Of a stretch of 37,733 bases of DNA, positions 24,162 to 31,985 are shown in pieces; position 1 is the first letter of the stretch, and each line of letters begins with the position of its first letter. The notes under the pieces were generated by a model. That model was not told the origin of the DNA, made no database searches, and saw only the letters and a program-made list of their open reading frames with translations. The stretch comes from Vicinamibacteria bacterium (GTDB lineage: Bacteria > Acidobacteriota > Vicinamibacteria > Vicinamibacterales > UBA8438), in assembly GCA_022820675.1 (NCBI GenBank), contig JAJEFC010000122.1:1-37733 (forward strand), given 5' to 3'. The position numbers were made by a program, and so were the translations under genes.

Positions 24162-26015
24162 CTAGCGGTATGGGCGGGTCGCCAGCAGCCCTGTCAGGAT
24201 GAGCCCGTCAGTGCCAGAGACCCACGGCTCGTTGGCAGGATAGGACTGCGCGACGATGTAGCTGTAGCCGTGCCTCGTCCTCACGAGGGGCGCATCGCGG
24301 AGCAGCCACCGCCAGTCGTCGTAGGCGCCGCCGGGGATGAAGTCGTGCACCTTGAGCGCCGAGAACCGCCCGCTTCCGTCGTTCAGCCAGATGAGCGGCT
24401 GATTCGGTCGGAGAGCTCGATCCGGGAACCCGTGGTCCGCGGGCACTCCATTCGTCGGGGTCATCACGAAGTCTGCCGCCCCATCGCCGTTGAAGTCGAC
24501 AACATCCACCCACCTCGCCCACGGCGCGGAAGTCGCCACACCCGCGTTGCCGCTGGAGTGCTCGTGCGGCTGCAGCCGGACGGACGTCTCGTCGGCGAAC
24601 GTACCGTCGCCCCGGTTCATCAACAGTTGAACGAACCAGCCGTCGTAGAAGGGATCGAGCTGGGTCCCGACGATGACCAGGTCGAGCAGCCCGTCTCCGT
24701 CCGCATCGAGCGCGGCGGCGTCGAGATCGATGTGCCCGTGTAGGGCGAACACCTCCGGCGACGGCAGAGGCGTCTTGTGCTGCTCGCTGAAGGCGCCCGC
24801 GCGGTTCCAGAAGACGAACGAAACCGCCTCGATCCCACGATAGCCCTCATGGGAAAGGCCCCTGTAGCCCTCTCCGAGCGCGATCAGTTCCGGCAGCCCA
24901 TCGCCGTTGAGATCGGCAAACACCGTCCCCGTGATGGCGAGGCCTCTGGAAGCGAAGTGCAGGGTCTCGCCAGGGCTGACCGGCAGGATCGACCGGTCGA
25001 GCGAGAACGTCTCGTCGCCGTTGTTCAGAAGCGCGTAGGGCAGAATGTGGTTTTCTCCCCAGATGTTGCCTACGACGATGTCGGCAGTCCCCAAGCCGCG
25101 GATATCGCCGATCGCCGCCGAGTGCGAGAAGTCGGAGATCTGCGGCAGCTCGTTGGTCGCGTCGCGCCAACCGCCCGCGGGCCGCGACAGGTACAGGCGG
25201 TTCTGCTCACCAGGGAACGGTTCGGCGTCCCAGCCGTGCGCGGCAATGAACATGTCCGGCAGCCCGTCGCCGTTCACGTCACCGAAGGGCGCTTTTCGCG
25301 GGCAGACGGTGTTCAACGTGTCGACCGGGAACAGCTCGGCCGGCGCGGGCCTGAACCCTCCGGTGCCGTCGCCCAGCAAAACCCGGCCGGGCTGCGGGCG
25401 GTAGTTGGCCGCCGTCACGTCACCATCCGGGAAGCAGGTGTCGCCGAGGAGGACGATGTCCTCTTCACCGTCGCCGTCCAGATCCGTGGACGGGAACACG
25501 CCAGAACGATGAGGCCGGTAGCTCGGGTCGATGAGTCGAACGGGAGAGATCGTGTAGTACGGATCCAGCAACGGCGTGGGGCTCTCGAGGATCTCGACTG
25601 CCTCGCGCAACTCCATGACGTGGGCTGCCCTGACAGGAGTGCGCCCCGCTGTCAGAGTACGGTCCATGTAGGCCGGCTGCAGCCACCCCCTCGCCTCGTA
25701 CACACCACCGATCGCGGCGCGCAACTCCGCGAGGTGGGCCTGCCTGACCGTGGTTGCTCCAGGCGTCAGAACCGGGTCCGTCCACCGCACGGGCGGCAGC
25801 CCCTCTCGAACCCGCAGTGCTGCGGCCCACGCACGCAACTCGTCGAAATGGGCCGTCTTGATCGGTGTCACGCCGGGACGGATGGGGTGGTCCGTCCATC
25901 CCGCCGCCGGAAGTTCAGACACCGGCGGCTGCGACGTAGGGTTCAGGATCTGAGCCGCCGCGGCGCCGGGCGAGGCGACGGCAACGACCACGAGCACCGC
26001 AACGACTCCGCGCAT
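24162..26015 (-). CDS. Secreted FG-GAP/VCBS repeat protein with N-terminal triple repeat
   Basis: A 617-residue exported protein. The signal peptide is about 1-23 (MRGVVAVLVVVAVASPGAAA). Residues about 40-150 hold three copies of a roughly 38-residue repeat built as [WY]-x-D-x-x-L/I-x-x-G-x-T-x-[VI]-[RK]-x-A-H-x-x-E-L-R: GVTPIKTAHFDELR, GATTVRQAHLAELR, GRTPVRAAHVMELR. The rest is an FG-GAP beta-propeller with six calcium-type loops, among them DLDGDGEEDIVL, DVNGDGLPDMFIA, DLNGDGLPELIALG, DADGDGLLDLVIVG and DFNGDGAADFVMTP. It follows the metallohydrolase gene by 41 nt and is probably its operon partner. Extracellular or surface binding role inferred; no catalytic motif seen. Confidence 0.85.
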   Translation of the reverse strand: MRGVVAVLVVVAVASPGAAAAQILNPTSQPPVSELPAAGWTDHPIRPGVTPIKTAHFDELRAWAAALRVREGLPPVRWTDPVLTPGATTVRQAHLAELRAAIGGVYEARGWLQPAYMDRTLTAGRTPVRAAHVMELREAVEILESPTPLLDPYYTISPVRLIDPSYRPHRSGVFPSTDLDGDGEEDIVLLGDTCFPDGDVTAANYRPQPGRVLLGDGTGGFRPAPAELFPVDTLNTVCPRKAPFGDVNGDGLPDMFIAAHGWDAEPFPGEQNRLYLSRPAGGWRDATNELPQISDFSHSAAIGDIRGLGTADIVVGNIWGENHILPYALLNNGDETFSLDRSILPVSPGETLHFASRGLAITGTVFADLNGDGLPELIALGEGYRGLSHEGYRGIEAVSFVFWNRAGAFSEQHKTPLPSPEVFALHGHIDLDAAALDADGDGLLDLVIVGTQLDPFYDGWFVQLLMNRGDGTFADETSVRLQPHEHSSGNAGVATSAPWARWVDVVDFNGDGAADFVMTPTNGVPADHGFPDRALRPNQPLIWLNDGSGRFSALKVHDFIPGGAYDDWRWLLRDAPLVRTRHGYSYIVAQSYPANEPWVSGTDGLILTGLLATRPYR

Positions 26016-26056
26016 GGCTTCTCTGTTTTCTCCCCTCTCAGGCTGACGCGGGCAGC

Positions 26057-28111
26057 TCACTCCCGCCACGTCGGATTGACGAACGCGCCGTTGCCGGCCA
26101 CGTCCCAGACCGCGACCCGGGCCCACGCCCAGCCGGGGGCCTCGGTGGCGAGCCCGAACCCGCCGGCGCCGAAGACCCGGGTCCGCGACAGCGGGGTGAT
26201 CTCGCGGTGCACGCGCCCGTCCCCGTCGCCCCAGACGATCTCGGCGAACCGCAGGGGGAACGTCCAGTCCGCCTCGATCCAGACGTCGAGGCGGTCGGCG
26301 GTCGAGGCCGAGAAGTCGACCTCGGGCAGCAGCACCTCGCCGGTGGTGGTGAAGAAGTCGCCCCGCGCCAGCGGCTCGACCGCCTCGCCCCAGCGGTCGA
26401 ACGAGGGCAGCTCGTCGAGGCGCACGTAGTTGATGTTCATGTGCGCGTAGAGCTCGTGGGTGTCGTCGAACTGGAACACGTCGACCTCGCCGAAGATGCG
26501 CTTCCTCAGACCCTGCGCGCTCAGGTCGTCGAGCAGGTTCAGCGACCGCTCGCCGAGCCGCGGCGACGAGAGGTCGGCGGGCATCGCCTTCCACCCCGCC
26601 CCCAGGTAGGCGGGGTCGCGGAAGTGCTCGGTGTCGGCGATGCGGTCGGGGTAGCCGGTCGAGCCCTTCGTCCGGGGGTGGGTCTGGTACATGAACCCGC
26701 CCTCGCGCCGCACCAGCTCCAGCATCTCGCCCGCGTCGGCGGTGCTGTAGACCCGGCCGTAGCGGGGGTGGGTCAGCTCGAACGCGCCGCCCTCGGGCCG
26801 GTCCATGAACCAGTAGACGGGGCGGGGGAAGATGACGGCCCAGTGCCCGCCGAGGTGCACGTTGGCCTCTTCGCTGGGAATGAGCAGGAAGTCCGGCTCG
26901 GACTGCGCGCGCAGGGCGCGGAAGTAGGCGTCGAGCTCGTCGAGCCGCAGGTCGGTGAGGTCGCGCGGGTGCCCGTCGCCGTGGAAGTCCATGATGATCG
27001 ACGCGTCGACCCCCATCGCCTTCAGGACCGGCTTGAACGGCGGCGTCCAGTCGAACCCGTGCTCGATCGCCTGCACGGTGTAGGCGAGGTGCCAGTGGGT
27101 GCTCAGGGTCTTGTAGCCGTCGAGGGGGCGGAACCGGTCGCGGTTGGTGAACGCGAGAACCTCGTCGAGCGTGGCCTCCGCCGCGCCGTCGGACAGGAGG
27201 AAGAACACCGACATCCGCTGCGTCTCCCCCGGCGGGGCGTTCATCCACGGGTAGAAGCGCCAGTTGGTGTCGCGGATCTGCCGGATGCCGAGCGACACCC
27301 GCCCCCGCCACGCGCGGTGCCAGAGGTGCCCCAGGTTCGACGTGAAGTCTCGGGGGAAGAAGTACTGGTGCGGCGGGGGGAAGACCGCGACGCTGCCGCC
27401 GGCGGTGGTCGCCGCGAGGGTACGGTAGCGCACCTTGACCGGCTTGCGCTCCGGGTCGAATCCGGTCGCCACGTCGTGACGCAGGTCGCCGGCGGTGTCG
27501 TACCAGCTCACCCGGGTCTGCATGTTGCCGCCCGGCGTCCGGTCGGCGTCGGCGGCCATCTCCCAGCCGCCGTCGTAGTAGTAGGCGACGTCGGCCGCGT
27601 CCGTGGCGGCCACCGCCTCCTGCTGGATCAGGCGGCTGCCGGGGTAGATGGTGTAGACGACGGCCCCCTCGAACACCCCCATGCGCAGCCCGTCGAAGGT
27701 CAGCTCGACCCGCTCGCCGACGGTGCGGACGGTCGCCTTCGTCAGGCTGAACACCCCCTGCGCGTGCCGGGTGCCGTCGGGATGGCTGGGCGGGAAGTCG
27801 AAGAAGGCGTTCCAGCCGCGCCGCCGCGTGCCGGTCTCGACCTGGTAGAACGGCCTCACCGCCGACACCACGGCCGTGCCGTCGACCGAGATCGACTCGA
27901 TGAGCGGCCGGTCGGGGTCGAGCGAGAACGTCGCGCGCCAGTCCCGGTCGGCCGCGTCCGGCCACTCCACCGTCAAGGCGTCCTCGGCCGCGGTCACCTC
28001 CACGGGGCCGGGCCGCAAGTCGCTAACGTCCAGCGGCACGGTCTGGCCAAGCGAGGACTCGCCGGCCAGGGCCGCCACGAGGGCGAAACAGGCGATAGAT
28101 GTCCTTCTCAT
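26057..28111 (-). CDS. Secreted PHP/CehA-like metallohydrolase, putative
   Basis: A 684-residue exported protein with signal peptide MRRTSIACFALVAALAGES. The N-terminal half is beta-rich (RATFSLDPDRPLIESISVDG). From about residue 345 it has spaced metal-ligand motifs like PHP-domain hydrolases: STHWHLAY, IIMDFHGDGHPRDL, LLIPSEEANVHLGGHWAVIF, YQTHPRTKG and VFQFDDTHELY. I place it near the CehA/McbA group with moderate confidence; the substrate is unknown. The ATG at 28111 is chosen because GAGGAA precedes it and the signal peptide starts there; a GTG nine codons upstream lacks a ribosome-binding site. Lead gene of a two-gene operon with the FG-GAP protein. Confidence 0.6.
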   Translation of the reverse strand: MRRTSIACFALVAALAGESSLGQTVPLDVSDLRPGPVEVTAAEDALTVEWPDAADRDWRATFSLDPDRPLIESISVDGTAVVSAVRPFYQVETGTRRRGWNAFFDFPPSHPDGTRHAQGVFSLTKATVRTVGERVELTFDGLRMGVFEGAVVYTIYPGSRLIQQEAVAATDAADVAYYYDGGWEMAADADRTPGGNMQTRVSWYDTAGDLRHDVATGFDPERKPVKVRYRTLAATTAGGSVAVFPPPHQYFFPRDFTSNLGHLWHRAWRGRVSLGIRQIRDTNWRFYPWMNAPPGETQRMSVFFLLSDGAAEATLDEVLAFTNRDRFRPLDGYKTLSTHWHLAYTVQAIEHGFDWTPPFKPVLKAMGVDASIIMDFHGDGHPRDLTDLRLDELDAYFRALRAQSEPDFLLIPSEEANVHLGGHWAVIFPRPVYWFMDRPEGGAFELTHPRYGRVYSTADAGEMLELVRREGGFMYQTHPRTKGSTGYPDRIADTEHFRDPAYLGAGWKAMPADLSSPRLGERSLNLLDDLSAQGLRKRIFGEVDVFQFDDTHELYAHMNINYVRLDELPSFDRWGEAVEPLARGDFFTTTGEVLLPEVDFSASTADRLDVWIEADWTFPLRFAEIVWGDGDGRVHREITPLSRTRVFGAGGFGLATEAPGWAWARVAVWDVAGNGAFVNPTWRE

Positions 28112-28185
28112 CACTTCCTCGACACTTCGGGCCTTCACGGCAACCGTTCTCCGGGTCCTGGCGGGTCGACGTGCTTCGACGCGCT

Positions 28186-28524
28186 TCAGTCCAGTCGAAC
28201 CAGCGTATCGATCGTGGTCCCGACGGCGTCGGCGATTCGCGACAGCGCGCTCGTCGATCCGGGTTTCAGGCCACGTTCGATCTCGGAGAGGTAGCCGACA
28301 GCGAGCCCTGTCCGAGCCGCCAACTGGCGCAGCGTCAGGCGGCGGTGCCGCCGGTACGCCGCGACGGGTCGCTCGCCATCCATGATCGCAAGCGCCACCT
28401 CGTGCGGGATCCGGCTGCCGTCATCCGCCATCCGGGCCGCCAGCGTGTCTTCCAGCTCCTCGGTACGGGCAATCAGCGCGTCGTATTCCGACCGCGTCAG
28501 CGTGACCGAGTCGGTCTCAGTCAT
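28186..28524 (-). CDS. XRE-family (Cro/C1 HTH) antitoxin
   Basis: A 112-residue protein. The N-terminal part contains LTRSEYDALIARTEELEDTL and the C-terminal half a helix-turn-helix: RRLTLRQLAARTGLAVGYLS with EIERGLKPGSTSALSRIADA. The order toxin then antitoxin, with an 8-nt overlap, fits HigBA- or RelE-XRE-type modules. It should repress the operon by binding the perfect palindrome at 28792-28822. The HTH at the C-terminus after an N-terminal toxin-binding part is typical of this group. Confidence 0.85.
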   Translation of the reverse strand: MTETDSVTLTRSEYDALIARTEELEDTLAARMADDGSRIPHEVALAIMDGERPVAAYRRHRRLTLRQLAARTGLAVGYLSEIERGLKPGSTSALSRIADAVGTTIDTLVRLD

Positions 28525-28795
28525 AGGCTTCTCTGCGGTGCCGCACCCTCGTCACGACCATGACCACCGTCGTGCCGCGTTCCGTCGTGAACAGCACCCG
28601 ATAGTCGCCCACCCTCAACCGCCGACAGGTGCCGCCAGCGAGCTGGATCACCTGGTTGGCAAGCGATGTCGGATCTTCCGCGTACCGCTCGACCCTGGCC
28701 ACTATCCGCCTGCGTTCCGAGCCGGCGAGGCGGCGCATGTCCCTGACCGCCCTGGTCGTCCACTGGATTCTCAACGGCTGGGCTTCTGCGGCCAT
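28517..28795 (-). CDS. RelE/ParE-family toxin (toxin-first module)
   Basis: A 92-residue RelE-fold toxin. QPLRIQWTTRAVRDMRRLAG, RRRIVARVERYAEDPTSLAN and RRLRVGDYRVLFTTERGTTV match the family, with the conserved RVGDYRVLF strand and terminal RVRHRREAYD. It is first in its operon, overlapping the XRE antitoxin by 8 nt. The start codon lies inside the right arm of a perfect 13-bp inverted repeat, and no separate Shine-Dalgarno is visible. Expression is probably controlled at or around that palindrome. Confidence 0.88.
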   Translation of the reverse strand: MAAEAQPLRIQWTTRAVRDMRRLAGSERRRIVARVERYAEDPTSLANQVIQLAGGTCRRLRVGDYRVLFTTERGTTVVMVVTRVRHRREAYD

Positions 28796-28822
28796 GATGT
28801 TCTCATCCAGAGAACATCATGG
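28792..28822 (-). promoter_or_regulatory. Perfect palindromic operator overlapping the toxin start codon
   Basis: CCATGATGTTCTC (28792-28804), a 5-nt centre, then GAGAACATCATGG (28810-28822) form a perfect 13-bp inverted repeat. The toxin ATG (28795-28793) is inside it. As DNA it is an ideal operator for the XRE antitoxin. If included in the mRNA it would also hide the start codon in a hairpin. No convincing -10 box was found between it and the cyclase gene. Confidence 0.75.
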
Positions 28823-28903
28823 CAAATCACCCGCCGGGCGAAGCTGGATCCCGTGGCCGCATCCCGCTGCGCTCGAAGCAGCGCACCGCCCCGAGCCTGC
28901 CGG

Positions 28904-29890
28904 CTAGAACACCGCGATCACGTTCAACGGCGACCCCGTGCCGCCGGTCACCGGGATCGGACCGGCCGCGATGAGGAAATCCCACCGGCCCTCTTCGGCC
29001 GCCGCCTCGGCCAGCGCCTCGAGGTCCATGTTGTCGAAGATGTTGGTCCCCAGGCCCGCGATGAGCAGGACGTGCAGCGGCAGGCCGACGCCTTCGACCC
29101 CCGACGGCTGCACGTCGGTGGCGGCGTCGCTGCCGAACAGGGCCACGTCCTCGCCGCGGATCCAGCGGATGACCGAGGCGTGGATGCCGGCCGAGTTGCC
29201 CGAGAGCTGCCACGGCCCCACCTCGGCGCGGCGGGCCCAGCGGCCGGTCCGCAGGAAGACGGCGTCGCCCGGCTGCATGGTCACCCCCGCCTGCTCCAGC
29301 CACGCCTCGATGTCCGCGGTGTAGACGGGCGTCCCCGGCTCGAGGTAGTCGACCCCCTTCAGGCGGGGGATGTCGAGGAGCACTCCGCGGGTGACGATGC
29401 CGTCCTTCAGGTTGTCGATGCCGAGCTTGACGCAGCCCTCCTCGGCCGAGCTCGTGTCGGCGGGGAGGCCGTTGTACATCATGCCCTTGTGCAGGAAGTG
29501 GCACAGGGCGTCGATGTGGCTGACGCCGTAGCCGTGGTAGGAGAACTCGATGGTGTCGGACCGCAGCGTCTCCGACATGGTGTGGTTGAACGCCGAGTCG
29601 GGGTTGTCGGGGTGCACCCCGGGCATCGGGTTGTGCGACAGCGACACCGTCCGGCCCCGCGTGGCGAGCGCGAGGGCCTCCCGCCGCTTCTCCTCGGTGA
29701 TCAGGTTGGCCGTGCCCAGCTCGTCGTCGGCGCCCCAGCGGCCCCAGTTCTTGACCTCCTCGAACAGCGCGTCGAACTCGGCCTCGTCGTGCGGACCCGG
29801 CCCGTCCTGGGCCGCGGCCGGAGTCGCCGCCAGGGACACGAGCAATGTTGCCGCCGCGAACCATCCGCCCCTGCTTCTGCTTCGGATCAT
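28904..29890 (-). CDS. Cyclase-family (kynurenine formamidase-like) metal hydrolase, secreted
   Basis: A 328-residue protein with signal peptide MIRSRSRGGWFAAATLLVSL ending near TPAAAQ. The family signature appears as YHGYGVSHIDALCHFLHKG (HxGxSHxDxxxH type metal site); other landmarks are SLSHNPMPGVHPDN, LLDIPRLKGVDYLEPGTP, GDAVFLRTGRW and PLHVLLIAGLGTNIFDNMDL. Relatives open amide or ester bonds, such as N-formylkynurenine. Export suggests a different substrate, not identifiable here. Start at 29890: GAGGAG lies 9 nt upstream, whereas the alternative ATG at 29899 directly touches the ribosome-binding site. An R1 repeat lies just upstream. Confidence 0.85.
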   Translation of the reverse strand: MIRSRSRGGWFAAATLLVSLAATPAAAQDGPGPHDEAEFDALFEEVKNWGRWGADDELGTANLITEEKRREALALATRGRTVSLSHNPMPGVHPDNPDSAFNHTMSETLRSDTIEFSYHGYGVSHIDALCHFLHKGMMYNGLPADTSSAEEGCVKLGIDNLKDGIVTRGVLLDIPRLKGVDYLEPGTPVYTADIEAWLEQAGVTMQPGDAVFLRTGRWARRAEVGPWQLSGNSAGIHASVIRWIRGEDVALFGSDAATDVQPSGVEGVGLPLHVLLIAGLGTNIFDNMDLEALAEAAAEEGRWDFLIAAGPIPVTGGTGSPLNVIAVF

Positions 29891-29905
29891 CTGAGTCATC
29901 TCCTC

Positions 29906-29983
29906 GCCCGCCCATCGTCGCCTTCGGCTCCGCTGGGCGCCCAACCAACCCTCCAGGAATCCGCGCCGTTCTGCGGAGCAGCC
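29906..29983 (-). repeat. Single well-preserved R1 unit upstream of the cyclase gene
   Basis: On the minus strand the unit reads GCTCCGCAGAACGGCGCGGA, then CTGGAGGGTTGGTTGGGCGC, then AGCGGAGCCGAAGGCGACG and ATGGGCGGGC. It ends 7 bp before the GAGGAG ribosome-binding-site ATG region, so it would form the 5' leader of the cyclase mRNA. The stretch 29984-30232 beyond it is GC-rich and shows nothing else. Confidence 0.85.
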
Positions 29984-30232
29984 TCCTGGCCCCGGAACCG
30001 TCGTCCGCGGCGTACCACCCGTCCAACCGCCCGCGGCCCTCCCGGCCAAGCGAAGGGCGCAGCACCCGCGTTCGCTGCCGGCGCCCGCGGCGCAACCGCG
30101 ACGCGTCGGCGCGCGAAGCCCGCCCCGGGCGACGGGCGCGTTGCACCCGCCGCTCCGTCTGCCGGACACGTCCTCTTGCTGCGTCCTTCCCCCCCGGGAC
30201 GGCACGTCGCGGGGGGAGGGCACACGTTCAGT

Positions 30233-30988
30233 CTATCGCGGCTTCCTCCCGGCATCCCGGGCGCCGTCGGCCGCGCGGTCGCACGCGCTGAAGAGCGTCT
30301 CCTCCCGCGCGACGATCACCCCGTTCTCCCGCGACAGCGCCGCCAGGGCCCCCGCGAGCACGTCCGGATCGGCCTCGACGGCGCCGGTCCGCGGCCTTGC
30401 GAGGAACTCGCGCCAATCGTCCTCGGTGCGGTAGTGGAACTCCAGCACCGTCGACAGCTCGGCCCGCGCCGTGAACAGGCCGGCCCGGATCGACGCGGCG
30501 AGCGCGTCGCGGGACGACCGCATGTCCCGTTGCCCGTCGTCGGTGACGTGCACGACGCCCACGGGCTCGATGCGGCCGGCTCGGCGGACATGGAAGGGCG
30601 TCGGCCGGCCGATCGGTTGCATGCTGACCAGCCGACCGCGGAGGCGCAGCCAGCCGGCCACCTTGCGCAGAGCGTCACCGACGCTCTCGGGGGGCAGTCA
30701 TCACATCGAACGCGAGAAGACGACCAGATCGAAGCTGGCCGGCGGCAGCGCGAGCTCGAGGACGTCCGCCGCCCGGAAGCGGCAGGTGTCGCTGGTCCCG
30801 CCGGCACAGGCCTGTGAGATAGCGGCCTCGTCGGGGTCCACGCCCAGCACGGTCGCGCCCCGCCCCGCGAGGCGGCGGGATGTGCGCCCCTCGCCACAGC
30901 CGACGTCGAGCACGTCCTTGCCCGCCAGATCCGTGAATCGCTCGATCAGCACCAGCTCGCGCCCTTGCGGGTCCACCGTTCGCGCCAT
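30233..30988 (-). pseudogene. SAM-dependent class I methyltransferase interrupted by tandem in-frame TGA TGA
   Basis: From the ATG at 30988 (GGAGG 6 nt upstream) the frame reads ELVLIERFTDLAGKDVLDVG, then CGEGRTSRRLAGRGATVLGV and DPDEAA, a clear motif I and II. It continues to AADVLELALPPASFDLVVFS, then RSM. Codons 96 and 97 are both TGA (30703-30698). After them the same phase continues with LPPESVGDALRKVAGWLRLR and further coding-like sequence to the stop at 30233. In related proteins the residues after (S/R)S(L/M) are usually His-His. Length without the stops (about 250) fits the family. Either a very recent pseudogene, two translated halves, or a read-through gene. Confidence 0.75.
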
Positions 30989-31178
30989 GTCATCCTCCAA
31001 CCGAACCGGACCCGGCGCCCGCCTGGAGAGCCCGTGGCGAGAGGCCCGAGCATCCAACCGGCGACGCGACCCGCGACCCGCCGGTGTCGTTGCAGCACGG
31101 GTCTGGCCGCCGGGTTTTCAGACGTCACCCCACGGCGGGCCGCGCCCCATCCCGCGCCGCTCGGGGCAGCCGCGCGGC

Positions 31179-31184
31179 TACAAT
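31179..31184 (+). promoter_or_regulatory. -10 box of the VOC gene
   Basis: TACAAT in the context GGCTACAATCG, with an AGGGAGGACC ribosome-binding site downstream. The leader to the ATG at 31214 is about 23 nt. No -35 is seen. Confidence 0.45.
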
Positions 31185-31213
31185 CGCCCCCTGACCGTGA
31201 AGGGAGGACCCAC

Positions 31214-31741
31214 ATGAGAGAGACCTTCGACACCCTATTGAAACAGTACGAGGATGGCAAGCTGACGCGGCGGCAGGTGCTGGGCGCCTTCGCCGCGATG
31301 GCCCTGCCGGCGGGCGCCCGCGCCCAGGCGGGCCGGGTCCGGGCCCGCACGCTGCACCACGTCAACGTCGGGGTCGCCGACCTCGACCGGTCGGAGGCGT
31401 TCTACCGCGACCTGCTCGGGCTGCCGGCCCGGCGCTACATCGTCGGCGACGCCTACGCGCTCGACTTTCCCGACGGCGGCCTCATCAGCCTGTGCCCCGT
31501 CGAGGGGGGCAACTGCAGCCTGACCGCGGGCAGCGCGGTCGCGGGCGAGATCGATCACTTCGGGGTCGGGATCGAGGACTTCGACGGCGACCGGGTGGCC
31601 AGGGAGCTCGACGACGCCGGCTTCGAAGGCGTGCGGGGCGGCGGGGGCAGCGTGCTCGTGCCCGACCCGGACGGCCTCGTGGTGCAGCTCTCGGCCGTGA
31701 CCGAGCGCTTCGAGGGGACCCCGCCCGATCGGGGATGCTGA
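31214..31741 (+). CDS. VOC-superfamily (glyoxalase/dioxygenase-fold) protein with Tat-like leader
   Basis: A 175-residue protein. The N-terminus has MRETFDTLLKQYEDGKLTRR followed by QVLGAFAAMALPAGARAQA, a Tat-like signal. The VOC domain covers about 43-165: TLHHVNVGVADLDRSEAFYR, DLLGLPARRY, a later EIDHFGVGIEDFDGD and VLVPDPDGLVVQLS. A His is present at the first metal position (HHV) and at the third (DHF). The usual last Glu is Gln in VVQLS, so metal binding may be altered. Similar exported VOC proteins with this leader are common in Acidobacteriota, function unknown. Confidence 0.8.
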   Translation: MRETFDTLLKQYEDGKLTRRQVLGAFAAMALPAGARAQAGRVRARTLHHVNVGVADLDRSEAFYRDLLGLPARRYIVGDAYALDFPDGGLISLCPVEGGNCSLTAGSAVAGEIDHFGVGIEDFDGDRVARELDDAGFEGVRGGGGSVLVPDPDGLVVQLSAVTERFEGTPPDRGC

Positions 31742-31759
31742 TCTCGCGGGAACGGCTCC

Positions 31760-31789
31760 GGACCCTCCCCCGGCATCGGAGGAGGGCCC
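31760..31789. terminator. Hairpin after the VOC gene
   Basis: GGACCCTCCCCCG, GCAT, then CGGAGGAGGGCCC pair over 13 positions with few mismatches, starting 18 nt after the stop. No T-run. It lies in the convergent gap (31742-31985) before the esterase gene; nothing else is recognisable there. Confidence 0.5.
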
Positions 31790-31985
31790 GGGTGACCGTT
31801 GGCCGCGCGTGGGGTGCGCAAGGCCGAAGCACCGGCCGCGCCCGGGCGCAGTCGGCAACGCGCGGGGGGGCGGTTCGGGACCGCGGCCTTGACGCCTGCC
31901 GCGGCCCGGCTCGCCCGAAAGCCGGCGCCCTGCCACTCCCATCCCGACCGGCCGGGCGGGAGGGCGCCTCCCGCCGCTCCGGCTC

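Noticed and set aside
24162-27965. A 1267-codon frame apparently fusing the metallohydrolase region to the FG-GAP protein
   Set aside because: The upstream part is the wrong phase of the metallohydrolase gene; the FG-GAP gene has its own signal peptide and start at 26015.
30698-30703. Selenocysteine insertion at the TGA codons of the methyltransferase
   Set aside because: Two adjacent UGA codons at a position normally His-His are not a selenoprotein pattern, and no obvious SECIS-like hairpin was noticed just downstream. General read-through or assembly error is left open.
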